Positions 34,894-43,870 of a stretch of DNA of 64,000 bases are shown here, in pieces. Source of the stretch: DATAWK01 sp036267255 (GTDB lineage: Bacteria; Acidobacteriota; Terriglobia; Terriglobales; Acidobacteriaceae); contig DATAWK010000003.1 of the NCBI GenBank assembly GCA_036267255.1, positions 123,918-187,917 on the forward strand, read 5' to 3'. The notes under the pieces were generated by a model. That model was not told where the DNA came from. It saw only the letters and a program-made list of their open reading frames with translations, and made no database searches. A program made the position numbers and the translations under genes. The number at the start of each line of letters is the position of its first letter. Position 1 is the stretch's first letter.

Positions 34894-37257
34894 ATGGCCG
34901 ACCGCACCGTAACCCTTCCACAATCGAACCGAGTCCGGCTGGTTGTCGCATCCACCGTGATGCTGACCTTTATTTCTTTTTGGCGAGCTGCGGCCGTCGT
35001 ATTGAATGATCTGGCATCTTCTGCCTTTTACGCCGGCGGGATCGCGGAACAGGATTTCGGCAAGTCCGCACCGTGGATCATTCTCGGCGTCATGCTGTTT
35101 TCCTTTGCCGTGCGCGCGGTCTACGTCGAAAGCTGTTCCATGTTTACGCGCGGCGGCGTTTATCGCATCGTCAAGGAAGGCCTGGGCGGAACGTTTGCCA
35201 AGGTAAGCGTCTCAGCGCTGATGTTTGACTATGTGCTGACGGGCCCGGTATCCGGCGTGTCCGCGGGACAATATATTGTAGGACTCTTAAATGAAGTATT
35301 TCAGATTGCCGCACGTCACCATGTATTGCCTGCCGCTCTGATTGGGCCGAATGCAACCGTGCTTCAATTGCCGGTCAATGCCACGTCGGCTGTCTTTGCT
35401 GTCATCGTGACGATATATTTCTGGTGGCAAAATATTAAAGGCATTGAGGAGTCGAGCCAGAAGGCGCTCGACGTGATGAAAATCACCACCATTATGGTGG
35501 TGATCGTGATGGGCTGGGGCATCTTCTCTGTATTTCATTTTGGCGCAAAGTTGCCGCCGCTGCCGATTCCGTCGAACCTGACCTTTGCTCCGGATGCTTT
35601 TGGCTTTCTGAAGCACACATCCCTGGTAACCAACTTTGGATTGTTCGGCGTCCTGATGGCCTTCGGGCATTCTGTACTGGCAATGAGCGGCGAAGAGTCG
35701 CTGGCCCAGGTAAACCGGGAGATCGAACACCCGAAATTAAAAAACCTGAAGCGTGCGGCACTGGTGATCGCGCTTTACAGTTTTATCTTTACCGGCGGCG
35801 CTTCCCTGCTCGCCGTGATGCTGATACCGGATAAAGTCCGCGTTGCTGTCTATGGGAACAACCTGATTGCCGGCCTGGCCATGTATATGGCTGGCCCGTT
35901 ATTTCTGCGCATTGCGCTGCGCTTTTTTGTTGTGATTGTCGGCTTTCTGATTCTTGCAGGAGCGGTGAATACATCCATCATCGGCTCTACTGGCGTGTTG
36001 ATGCGTGTAGCCGAAGATGGCGTATTGCATGACTGGTTTCGCAAGCCACAGAAGAAATACGGCACTCCTTCACGCATCGTTAACCTTGTAGCCCTGTTAC
36101 AAATCTTCACCATTATTGTAAGTGGCGGTAACATCATCATCATCGGCGAAGCGTACGCCTTTGGAGTTATCTGGAGCTTCACCTTTAATAGCCTTGCCAT
36201 GCTGGTGCTGCGCTGGAAGTATCACGGGGAGCGCGGATGGAAGGTTCCGTTGAACCTTCGCATTGGCAAGATCGAGTCGCCACTTGGACTGCTTTCCGTG
36301 TTTCTAGTGCTGCTAGCCACAGCGCTGGTCAACTTATTCACCAAAGAAATAGCCACGGTCAGCGGTATAGTATTTGCGCTTGTCTTCTACATTATTTTTT
36401 CGTTGTCAGAAAGAGACAATGAGCGCCGTCATGCTATATCCGAACGGAAGATGAAGGAACACTTCCAGCTGGAGCATGAAGATGATGTAAGCCGGGAAGG
36501 TCTGCAAATTCGACCGGGTTGCGTTGTTGTTACCATGCGCGATGCCGATTCTCCCTATGCTTTGAAATGGGCGCTGAGTCGAACGAAGGCTGAGAGCCAG
36601 GACATTGTGGTTCTGGCGGCGCGGTTGACCGGCGCCGGCGGTCCAGGCTATATCAGCGCATCGGAGCAGCTATTCAGCGAGCATGAGCAGATGGTCTTTA
36701 CCAAGGCTGTTTCTGTTGCAGAAAGTTTTGGAAAACATATTTCATTACTCGTTGTTCCTGCGGGCGATGTATTTGCCGCTCTAGTGCAAACAGCAAGCTC
36801 ACTGGAAGCTGCCGCGGTCGTTGCGGGGTTATCTACAAAGATGACGGCGCAGGAACAGGCTTACCACGTGGGGCAGGCATGGGAAGCACTGAAGGAACCG
36901 AAACGTCAATTTACTTTTTATGTAGTTCCACCCAGTGGCGAGGCGAATGTATTCCATATAGGACCCCACGCGCCAGCCTTGCAGGCAGACGATGTACAAG
37001 CGGTACATCAGTTATGGCTGAATCTCAGGCGCGATCCTGACATGCAGCATCTGCATCACCGGGACATTGTTACGTATGCACTCACCCAGCTTATGTCCGC
37101 CTATACGCACGATAAGCAAGAGACGCTGAAAGGGCTGCGCCGTGCTGTCACATCCGGACACGATCGCGAGAGGCTCGGATCTTCCGATTTACCGGAATTG
37201 CCGGAGTCGACCTACCCGGACCCTGAGAAGCCGCCGGATGGTTCAAAAGAATGCTAG
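34894..37257 (+). CDS. APC-superfamily permease with long cytosolic C-terminal domain
   Basis: About 787 aa from the ATG at 34894 (a TTG at 34864 is an alternative). Roughly 12 membrane helices span residues 15-515, with APC-type features (SSAFYAGGIAEQDFGK, FGHSVLAMSGEESLAQVNRE, ILAGAVNTSIIGSTGVLMR). The C-terminal 260 residues are soluble, and CVVVTMRDADSPYALKWAL plus VVVLAARL-like strands resemble a universal-stress-protein fold. Amino acids or similar small organic ions are the usual APC substrates; the tail is probably regulatory. No partner gene adjoins it except the 40-aa protein upstream. Confidence 0.82.
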   Translation: MADRTVTLPQSNRVRLVVASTVMLTFISFWRAAAVVLNDLASSAFYAGGIAEQDFGKSAPWIILGVMLFSFAVRAVYVESCSMFTRGGVYRIVKEGLGGTFAKVSVSALMFDYVLTGPVSGVSAGQYIVGLLNEVFQIAARHHVLPAALIGPNATVLQLPVNATSAVFAVIVTIYFWWQNIKGIEESSQKALDVMKITTIMVVIVMGWGIFSVFHFGAKLPPLPIPSNLTFAPDAFGFLKHTSLVTNFGLFGVLMAFGHSVLAMSGEESLAQVNREIEHPKLKNLKRAALVIALYSFIFTGGASLLAVMLIPDKVRVAVYGNNLIAGLAMYMAGPLFLRIALRFFVVIVGFLILAGAVNTSIIGSTGVLMRVAEDGVLHDWFRKPQKKYGTPSRIVNLVALLQIFTIIVSGGNIIIIGEAYAFGVIWSFTFNSLAMLVLRWKYHGERGWKVPLNLRIGKIESPLGLLSVFLVLLATALVNLFTKEIATVSGIVFALVFYIIFSLSERDNERRHAISERKMKEHFQLEHEDDVSREGLQIRPGCVVVTMRDADSPYALKWALSRTKAESQDIVVLAARLTGAGGPGYISASEQLFSEHEQMVFTKAVSVAESFGKHISLLVVPAGDVFAALVQTASSLEAAAVVAGLSTKMTAQEQAYHVGQAWEALKEPKRQFTFYVVPPSGEANVFHIGPHAPALQADDVQAVHQLWLNLRRDPDMQHLHHRDIVTYALTQLMSAYTHDKQETLKGLRRAVTSGHDRERLGSSDLPELPESTYPDPEKPPDGSKEC

Positions 37258-37292
37258 CTGGATCGCCTTATTCCGAGTAGCAAGATAGGACC

Positions 37293-37386
37293 TTAGAAGT
37301 TAGTTTGGTTTGCGGCAAACGAATCCCCTACTGTATGGTCAAAGCATAGGGTTCGATGGCATGGAGTCTTTTCGAGTAACTTCTAA
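37293..37386. repeat. Perfect 10-bp inverted repeat flanking 74 bases, with an inner palindrome
   Basis: TTAGAAGTTA (37293-37302) and TAACTTCTAA (37377-37386) are exact reverse complements. Between them lies GTTTGC-G-GCAAAC (37308-37320), itself a perfect palindrome around one base. It sits in the 197-base gap before the basic protein gene at 37455 and could be an operator region or a structured leader. Confidence 0.4.
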
Positions 37387-37454
37387 ATTTTTCTCGATAC
37401 GCTCAGTGGTTACATGCGCGATGATCCTACGGCAACAATAATCCAGGAGGAACT

Positions 37455-37691
37455 GTGCAAGTTAATCGAATTATTCAAGAAATAGATGCGGAAATTTCAC
37501 GTCTGCAGCAGGCACGTGCTTTGTTACTGGGTGGCAACGCCACAGTTTCGAAAAAGAAGTCCGTTGGACGGCCAGCTGGAACGAAGGTTGCCGGAAAGAA
37601 ACGCCGCCTGAGTGCGGAAGGACGCAAGCGCATTGCCGATGCGATGCGGAAGCGTTGGGCTGAGCGTCGTAAACAGCAAAGCTCCAAATAA
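37455..37691 (+). CDS. Small Lys/Arg-rich protein with AT-hook-like motif (histone H1-like)
   Basis: 78 aa from a GTG start preceded by AGGAGG at four bases, a strong ribosome-binding site that settles the start. Residues 1-25 form a heptad-like helix (IIQEIDAEISRLQQARALL), perhaps a dimerisation coiled coil. The rest is very basic and holds KSVGRPAGTK (GRP core as in AT-hooks) and KKRRLSAEGRKRIADAMRKR. It is probably nucleoid-associated. Similar short proteins are frequent in Acidobacteriota; none is well characterised to my knowledge. Lysine-rich tails could be modified (see the SET protein at 45.6 kb). Confidence 0.7.
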   Translation: MQVNRIIQEIDAEISRLQQARALLLGGNATVSKKKSVGRPAGTKVAGKKRRLSAEGRKRIADAMRKRWAERRKQQSSK

Positions 37692-37706
37692 ATCTGCAAG
37701 TATGCC

Positions 37707-37743
37707 AACCATGTGAGCGGCCCATGAAGTCGCTTACATGGTT
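37707..37743 (+). terminator. Stem-loop downstream of the basic protein gene
   Basis: AACCATGTGAGCG (37707-37719) pairs with CGCTTACATGGTT (37731-37743) at 12 of 13 positions around an 11-base loop. No T-run follows, so it may be a transcript-end stabiliser more than a classical terminator. I see nothing else in 37744-37989. Confidence 0.4.
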
Positions 37744-37989
37744 CCCCGCGCATAAGCGCAGCACCGGAAATTAGGACAGCAAGGAAACAACGGTAGGCAG
37801 GATGAGACCGCCCTGGTTCCTCTACTACGCGGCTTTGCTGGAATCTATTTTCCCGTCTCGAATAGCAATCCCAAGACGCTTCTAAAAGAAAGCACGCACT
37901 GCCATCGACGAACGCTGGTACATCCACAGAATCTGCTGAAATCGCCCTTGACTTGATCAAAATACAGGTCTACGTTTATAGGCGAACAA

Positions 37990-39135
37990 ATGGCGAAACT
38001 AGAATCCAACTCGAATCCCTTCCCTATTCTTGGCCAGACAGACACGCGAACGGATGCTTCTGCGGATGCTTTGGACCTCTTCGGCCCGAAAGAGCCCGCA
38101 GCGCTGCGCGGGATTGCGAAAATCGCTGCAACGAGTCCCGTGGTCGATCAAGGTCATCGTGTGGATTTCCATGCCCTGGAGGTGCGTTCCATCCTCAACC
38201 GCACGAAGTCGCGGCGGGGGTTTACGTTTGCCCGCAGCATCAATCCGTATCGCGGATGCGAGTTTGCCTGTCAATATTGTTATGCGCGATATACCCATGA
38301 ATTTATGGAATTGCGCGATCCGCATGCCTTTGAGAGCCAGATTTACATTAAGCAGCATGCTGCGTGGCTTTTGCAGCAGGAGCTAGGTCATCTTGGCCCA
38401 GAGGAGGCCATTGCTATCGGTACGGCGACCGATCCTTATCAGCCAATCGAACGCACGGCGCGCATTACTCGCAGCTTGTTGGAGGTTTTATGCCAGCAGA
38501 GAGGCCGCCATATTGGGATTGTCACAAAATCGACCCTGATTGCTCGCGACATTGATTTGCTACAACGCATTCATGCGAACAATCGGCTGACGCTGAATAT
38601 CACCATTACCACGATGGATGCGAATATGGCTCGGTCCCTGGAACCACGTGCGCCTCGGCCTGACTTGCGGATGGCTACCGTTACGAGATTACGTAAGGCT
38701 GGACTGCGCGCCGGTGTGCTTTGTTGTCCGCTGCTGCCCGGCATTACCGACACGTACGCCGCGATCGAATCTGTAGCATCGGCAGCCAGTAAGGCTGGCG
38801 CGATTTTCTTCCATGCCAATCCGCTTTTCTTAAAGCCCTGCTCGAAGCATGTGTTTGAAGAGTATGTGCAGCAACACTTTCCAGAGCTGCTAGGGGCGTA
38901 TCAGGCACGTTATGAGAAGAGTGCATTTGTAAGTGGCGCCTATCGCAAACGTATCGCGCAAATGGTGGAGGCCATTCAACAAAAGTATCGACTGGGATGG
39001 AGATACGAAGAAGTAGCTACGCAACCGCGACAACATTTTCGGAAGGCTCAGATGGAGTTATTCAATGAGCCGACCTCGATGCAGCCCAAGACGACACGTC
39101 CAAACGTTTCGAGACGATCGAGCTTGAGCGCATAG
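37990..39135 (+). CDS. Radical SAM protein, SPL-like (PA0069/Rv2578c family)
   Basis: 381 aa. The iron-sulfur cluster motif CEFACQYC gives Cys90, Cys94 and Cys97, in SINPYRGC...CYARYTH, the form seen in spore-photoproduct-lyase-like radical SAM proteins. Downstream segments IGTATDPYQPIER, IVTKSTLIARDIDLL and VLCCPLLPGITDT are typical of the PA0069 family, whose reaction is not established. It stands alone, convergent with the methyltransferase gene (27-base gap). Confidence 0.87.
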   Translation: MAKLESNSNPFPILGQTDTRTDASADALDLFGPKEPAALRGIAKIAATSPVVDQGHRVDFHALEVRSILNRTKSRRGFTFARSINPYRGCEFACQYCYARYTHEFMELRDPHAFESQIYIKQHAAWLLQQELGHLGPEEAIAIGTATDPYQPIERTARITRSLLEVLCQQRGRHIGIVTKSTLIARDIDLLQRIHANNRLTLNITITTMDANMARSLEPRAPRPDLRMATVTRLRKAGLRAGVLCCPLLPGITDTYAAIESVASAASKAGAIFFHANPLFLKPCSKHVFEEYVQQHFPELLGAYQARYEKSAFVSGAYRKRIAQMVEAIQQKYRLGWRYEEVATQPRQHFRKAQMELFNEPTSMQPKTTRPNVSRRSSLSA

Positions 39136-39161
39136 GCCGAGGATGCCGAGACGGATGCTAT

Positions 39162-39857
39162 TCAGCGGGTAACCAGGACTTCACACAGATTGTCCTTCGC
39201 GAGAAATAAGCGGCAGAAGTGATACTCGGCAAAAAGCTTTTCGATAGCCCGGTTTTGGTAGATATGCATGGGAGGGTGTGGGGTATATTCCTGCATCTCG
39301 ATGTTCTCAGTGTCGGTAAGATGATAGCGACAAAATGCAGATCCCTTCTCATTGGCGCGCGTATGGAACAGGCATAAAATTTCGCCTTCATCCACTGTTG
39401 CCTCATGCAAGCGGCGGACAACGGTGGATACCAGGGGTTCCGGTACGTAGTTCAGTGCGTCCCACAAAAGAACAACATCAAACATGCGATGGCCGAAGTT
39501 CATGTGTTTTTCAATGAAGGCAGCGGCGTCATAGGTATCGGGCGAGTCTTCTTCCGTAGACTTTTTAATCCATTCCGGCTTGGTGGATTCCTCAATCAGA
39601 TCGGCCATGAATACGCTATGTCCAAGACTCGTTAAATAATTGATGTTGCTGGGCGAAGTGGGTCCCACGTCCAGGACACGCAATCCATCCTGCGCTTTGA
39701 GCCGGACCATGGTTTTGCTCCAGGCGCTGGAGTGGCGGGGAATTTTTTTGCCTGAAGTTGGCAATCGTTTCGTGTTTTGCTCGACCGATGTATCGGCACG
39801 TTGAAAAAGGCGACCCAGCACAACCCAACCTTTCTTGTTTCGCGAGTCAAGCCTCAC
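39162..39857 (-). CDS. Putative class I SAM-dependent methyltransferase
   Basis: 231 aa from a GTG start without a clear ribosome-binding site, so the start may be internal. Motif I is degenerate but recognisable (LRVLDVGPTSPSNINYL), followed by the acidic end of strand 2 (VFMADLI) and FDVVLLWDALNYVPEPLV, which resembles the DALxY/HV segment of methyltransferase type 11/12 domains. The substrate is unknown. No operon partners are visible. Confidence 0.65.
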   Translation of the reverse strand: MRLDSRNKKGWVVLGRLFQRADTSVEQNTKRLPTSGKKIPRHSSAWSKTMVRLKAQDGLRVLDVGPTSPSNINYLTSLGHSVFMADLIEESTKPEWIKKSTEEDSPDTYDAAAFIEKHMNFGHRMFDVVLLWDALNYVPEPLVSTVVRRLHEATVDEGEILCLFHTRANEKGSAFCRYHLTDTENIEMQEYTPHPPMHIYQNRAIEKLFAEYHFCRLFLAKDNLCEVLVTR

Positions 39858-40010
39858 GCTGTTTGTGCGGCATAGACAGGTTATAGATTACGTAGACCTT
39901 TTCGGTGCAGCCCTTTTAAGGAAAGGCTGCGTGTAGATACTCTCCCCTATATACACCTTCAGGAGAACCGGTCTAGCAATATCCTATCGCGTGGCACAGA
40001 TATCTGCAGA

Positions 40011-41039
40011 ATGAGCCGTGAGATTTCGCACAGCATGTTCCCGCCCTGCTTGCATTCCGCAACAATTCTTTCTACAAAGGATGTTGTGTATCAACGGCAC
40101 AATTTTTCTACCCTGCAACGAATACGCCTCCATTGCTTTTTTGCCGCAGCCTGCGTTCTCATTTTTCTAGCTGCCGGTGCGCCTGGATGGGCAACAACAA
40201 TTGCGAGGAATCCGAATAATACCGCTTTAAGCCAGGCACACAGCGATCCGCAGGCGCTGGTGCGCAGTGTCGTCCAGAAAGAGCTTGCCGATACGTACGG
40301 AACGCGTCAACCTCTGCGCTACCGGCTGCACAAAGTTACCGTGCATCTGAATACCACCAAAGAGATCGTCGAAACGAAAGATGGGGACGTTGCCTGTCTT
40401 GTCGCAAGCGGCGGGCAACCGTTGACTCCACAGGCATGGCAGTCGGAACGTGCCCGGTTGCAGCAATTGCAAACCCAGCCGGCTTTGGAGCAACATCGGC
40501 GCAGCCGAGAGCAGGCTGATACGCAACGTGTCGAAAAAGTTCTTCGTGCCCTACCCGATGCGTTTCAATATAAATTTGCCGGAGTTCTGTCCAGGCCTGG
40601 CGGAACGGTTATTCGGCTGACCTTTGAGCCTAACCCAAACTTTTCACCCCAGGATTACGAAACCCATGTTTTAAAGGGGATGCGCGGGGAAATCTGGATT
40701 GATGCAGCGCAGAAGCGCATGCTTCGCTTTGACGCGCATTTGTTTGAAGGCGTGGACTTCGGATGGGGCATTCTGGGTTATTTGAATAAAGGTGGCAGTG
40801 TACTGATTGAGCAGGGTGAAGTGGTGCCTTCGATGTGGGCACTGACACACATGCACCTGTCGCTGACAGGACGCGCCTTGCTTGTGAAGCCTTTGAAAGT
40901 TGAAATGGAAGAAACCGCCACAGACTATCAACGGGTCGCCGGTGATTTGAGTTATCAACAGGCGGTCGATGTATTGCTACGCGAGCAATGCGGTTCTCCA
41001 ACGGCAGCGCCGGAAGCCGGCACGGCCAATCAACAATAG
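40011..41039 (+). CDS. Hypothetical exported protein
   Basis: 342 aa; no family recognised. A hydrophobic signal-like segment lies at about residues 41-62 (CFFAAACVLIFLAAGAPGWA), so the real start may be one of the later codons that would place it at the N-terminus. The mature part has a charged, helical region (75-180) and a C-terminal beta-rich part (VIRLTFEPNPNFSPQDYE, GEIWIDAAQKRMLRFDAHLFEGVDFG), reminiscent of LolA/MucB-type lipoprotein-binding folds, but this is only an impression. The last 10 bases overlap the convergent menC gene. Confidence 0.6.
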   Translation: MSREISHSMFPPCLHSATILSTKDVVYQRHNFSTLQRIRLHCFFAAACVLIFLAAGAPGWATTIARNPNNTALSQAHSDPQALVRSVVQKELADTYGTRQPLRYRLHKVTVHLNTTKEIVETKDGDVACLVASGGQPLTPQAWQSERARLQQLQTQPALEQHRRSREQADTQRVEKVLRALPDAFQYKFAGVLSRPGGTVIRLTFEPNPNFSPQDYETHVLKGMRGEIWIDAAQKRMLRFDAHLFEGVDFGWGILGYLNKGGSVLIEQGEVVPSMWALTHMHLSLTGRALLVKPLKVEMEETATDYQRVAGDLSYQQAVDVLLREQCGSPTAAPEAGTANQQ

Positions 41040-42157
41040 ACGCGTGCCTGTTCGGTCATGCGTTCGCTGCGAACCGTCAATCGCTCGATCAGATCAAGCC
41101 TCACGGCAAATCCTCTGCCCGGTATCTCCGGCACAACAATCTCTCCCAGCGGAGATACGGTTACTTCCGGCTCAATAATGTCCTCTTTCCAATACCGCTT
41201 CGAGGCAGATACATCGCCGGGAAGCTTGAAGTTAGGCAAGGACGACAGAGCAATGTTATGGGAGCGACCGATCCCGGATTCAAGCATGCCTCCGCACCAG
41301 ACGGGAACACCGCGCTCTTCTGCGGCGTTATGAACACGAATCGCTTCACTAAAGCCGCCAACACGGCCCAGTTTGATGTTTATGATGCGGCACGATTCCA
41401 TTTCAATTGCTGCCAGTGCATCACGGCGGTTGCGAATGGGCTCATCCAGACAAATTGCGGTATCCAGCTGGCGCTGCAATATGGAGTGGTAATAGAAGTC
41501 GTCGTACCAGAGCGGCTGCTCGATCATGAGCAGATTGAATTCATCGAACTGCTTCAAATGATCAATATCCTTGAGCCGGTAGGCGGCGTTGGCATCACAG
41601 CTCAGCGTGATGTTCGGCCAGCGCGCTCGTACGGCCTCAAAGACTTTGACATCCCAGCCGGGCTTGCATTTCAATTTGATGCGTTGATATCCGGCGGCGA
41701 GTTCGGTTTCGATATCGTCGAGAAGCAAATCCACGGAACTTTGAATTCCAAGAGAAACGCCGCAAGAGATTTTGGCTCTGGTGCCACCGAGCAGATCAGC
41801 AAGCGGCACGCCCTTCCTTTGGCTTTCCAGATCCCATACGGCATTTTCCAGGGCAGCCTTTGCCATCCGGTTTCCGCGCACGCCGCTAAAGATTTTCTGA
41901 CATGCGCCACTGCTGGTAACTTCTGCTTGCGTCAGAAGAGGAATCAGCTCTTCTGTTAATACGAGCCACGCCGTATTGGTCGATTCTTCACTGTACGATG
42001 GATGCTCCCCAACCGTACATTCGCCCCAACCGGTGAGTCCTTCCGACTGCACTTCCACAAGAATAATGCGACGTTCGGTTGTACGTTCCATGCTTGTCTC
42101 AAAAGGACGTACCAGCGGCATAGCAATTTCTCGTACGACAACACCATCGATCCTCAT
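41030..42157 (-). CDS. menC: Enolase-superfamily enzyme: o-succinylbenzoate synthase / N-acylamino acid racemase
   Basis: 375 aa. The N-terminal capping domain is followed by a barrel with the muconate-lactonizing-type catalytic set: KLKCKPGWD (the KxK acid/base lysines), metal ligands in SCDANAAY, IEQPL and LDEPI, the second lysine in INIKLGRVGG, and GGMLESGIGR. A CAGGAG precedes the ATG. Relatives either make o-succinylbenzoate for menaquinone or racemise N-acyl amino acids, and many do both. The adjacent COG3375-type acetyltransferase favours, but does not prove, an acylamino-acid role; no other men gene is near. Confidence 0.85.
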   Translation of the reverse strand: MRIDGVVVREIAMPLVRPFETSMERTTERRIILVEVQSEGLTGWGECTVGEHPSYSEESTNTAWLVLTEELIPLLTQAEVTSSGACQKIFSGVRGNRMAKAALENAVWDLESQRKGVPLADLLGGTRAKISCGVSLGIQSSVDLLLDDIETELAAGYQRIKLKCKPGWDVKVFEAVRARWPNITLSCDANAAYRLKDIDHLKQFDEFNLLMIEQPLWYDDFYYHSILQRQLDTAICLDEPIRNRRDALAAIEMESCRIINIKLGRVGGFSEAIRVHNAAEERGVPVWCGGMLESGIGRSHNIALSSLPNFKLPGDVSASKRYWKEDIIEPEVTVSPLGEIVVPEIPGRGFAVRLDLIERLTVRSERMTEQARVYC

Positions 42158-42202
42158 GCAGCGGCTCCTGAAATTTGCGGCTATGGGATGATGCGGGGAA
42201 AA

Positions 42203-42976
42203 TCAGTAACCCCACGTCTCGTCCCAATCGCCTAGTTTGTAACTCCCACTGCCGTCCGGATTCATTTGAAGCCGTAAGACAGTGAGCTTTTGCGAAAACG
42301 CCTGAATAAATTCACTTCGTGCATTTCTTTGCACCGAGGCTGCATTCACACCCGCCACATCGCTACTATTTTTATTTATATCTGTAACATTAATAGTTAC
42401 AGATATTGAATACTCAGGCAGCGGAAGTGTTTGGTGAATGCGCTCGACTCTCCCCGACCGCAACCACCATTCAGCGTGCAGACGGTCTGTTGGCAGGGAA
42501 CCATGCAGTGGAGATGAGGATACACCATAAAAGTCCGGCGTGTACCGTCGAATTACCGCTCCCAGCTTCTCAATATTCAGATTGGCGTTTTTTATGGCCA
42601 GCGGATCAAAGGTCCACTCGATCAGGTCAATCCCTCGTGCCAGTGCGTCATCCCGTTGTGCCCATTTGAGTTGCGCGCCAATCCCCCGATTGCGGTAATG
42701 GGGTTCAACGGCAAGCGCCTGGGAATGTAGATAAGGGTGGCCATTGCGGATTCCGGGGAGGGCCATTGCAAATCCAATAAGTCGGTCGCCATCATAAGCA
42801 CCGATCACCTGGCCTCCGATAGAACGAGCAACGACAAAGATCCTTCTCGGTATGACGTCAATGTCCCGATATTTCCACACGACTTGTTGCAAGCCAACGC
42901 AGGCGTCAAATTCTTCGGGACGCGTGAGCGCGCGAATTAAAATCGAAGTGTTTGTTACAGGAATGTGATTCGTCAT
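42203..42976 (-). CDS. GNAT acetyltransferase, COG3375-like
   Basis: About 257 aa. The GNAT core shows HSQALAVEPHYRNRGIGAQLKWAQ (acetyl-CoA-binding Q/RxxGxG/A motif) preceded by a YDGDRLIGFAMALPG strand pair, then DLIEWTFDPLAIKNANLNIEKL, a hallmark of the COG3375 group. These are often found beside MenC/NAAAR enzymes, as here (45 bases upstream of menC). The start ATG overlaps the mazG stop by 4 bases (ATGA). It probably acetylates an amino-group of a small molecule. Confidence 0.82.
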   Translation of the reverse strand: MTNHIPVTNTSILIRALTRPEEFDACVGLQQVVWKYRDIDVIPRRIFVVARSIGGQVIGAYDGDRLIGFAMALPGIRNGHPYLHSQALAVEPHYRNRGIGAQLKWAQRDDALARGIDLIEWTFDPLAIKNANLNIEKLGAVIRRYTPDFYGVSSSPLHGSLPTDRLHAEWWLRSGRVERIHQTLPLPEYSISVTINVTDINKNSSDVAGVNAASVQRNARSEFIQAFSQKLTVLRLQMNPDGSGSYKLGDWDETWGY

Positions 42977-43809
42977 AGTTTCGCTTGTAGCGCTTCCCTT
43001 TTTTTTACTGTATTCCAAAGTTGTTCCAGCTCTGCAGCGGACCGTTCCTGAAGCGGTTTTGCATCGGCAGCCAATTGCTCCATTGCGTGAAATCGCCGGC
43101 GGAACTTTGCATTTCCGGCACGCAGAGAAAATTCTGCCGCTATCTTTAGTTTTCTGGAAAGATTCACAACTGTAAAGAGCAGATCGCCTAATTCTTCTTC
43201 CTGGTTCTCCAGATTCTGTGATGCTATGGCGCTGCGCAGCTCGGCAACTTCTTCATCGAGCTTGTGTAAAACGTCTTCTGTGTTGGTCCAGTCAAAGCCA
43301 ACGCCAGCCGCTTTTTTTCCTATTTTGTCCGCTTCTATCAGTGCTGGAAATGCGCGTGGAACGTCGTCCAGCAGAGATTTGCCTTCCGGCTTATCACCGC
43401 GAGCTGCTTTCTCAGATTTTTTAATGGCATCCCATGCGACCAGAACTTTTTCTGCACTCTCCACACCCTGGAGATCTCCAAAAACATGCGGATGGCGACG
43501 AACCAACTTGGCGTTCAGGTTTTCCAGGACATCGCGCAAAGTGAAATAGCCTGCCTCCTGCGCCATCTGTGCGTAGAAGAGAACCTGCAGCAATAAGTCG
43601 CCCAATTCATCTTTCAGATCGGGCCAGTGCTGACGATCAATTGCGTCGAGAACCTCATACGTCTCTTCCAAGGTGTGGCGCTGGATCGAGGCAAAGGTCT
43701 GCTCGCGATCCCATGGACAGCCATCCGGCGCACGCAATCGAGCCATAATGGCAACGGCCTGCGCAAAGACCTCCCGCAGCTTTTCGCTTTCATCCTTTAT
43801 GGAATTCAT
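42973..43809 (-). CDS. mazG: Nucleoside triphosphate pyrophosphohydrolase MazG
   Basis: 278 aa, two MazG domains in tandem. Domain 1 (about 10-115) has CPWDREQTFASIQRHTLEETYEVLDAI and the metal-binding LKDELGDLLLQVLF, and domain 2 (about 160-265) has VGFDWTNTEDVLHKLDEEVAELRSAI and LEEELGDLLFTVVNLSRK-like sequence. It hydrolyses (d)NTPs to monophosphates, cleaning up aberrant nucleotides. It is the first of three co-oriented genes (mazG-GNAT-menC) and divergent from the prepilin peptidase gene. Confidence 0.93.
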   Translation of the reverse strand: MNSIKDESEKLREVFAQAVAIMARLRAPDGCPWDREQTFASIQRHTLEETYEVLDAIDRQHWPDLKDELGDLLLQVLFYAQMAQEAGYFTLRDVLENLNAKLVRRHPHVFGDLQGVESAEKVLVAWDAIKKSEKAARGDKPEGKSLLDDVPRAFPALIEADKIGKKAAGVGFDWTNTEDVLHKLDEEVAELRSAIASQNLENQEEELGDLLFTVVNLSRKLKIAAEFSLRAGNAKFRRRFHAMEQLAADAKPLQERSAAELEQLWNTVKKREALQAKL

Positions 43810-43870
43810 GTCATTTATCTTAACGGGTGCTTACAGGCTGCATGGAAGTTCGTATACTGCGACTGACTGC

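Noticed and set aside
37475..37960. Minus-strand frame of 161 codons
   Set aside because: It overlaps the basic protein gene, which has a strong ribosome-binding site; no motif and an odd composition.
39993..40009. TGGCAC...TGCA resembling a sigma-54 promoter before the hypothetical exported protein
   Set aside because: The distance between the GG and GC elements is one base too long for a sigma-54 promoter.
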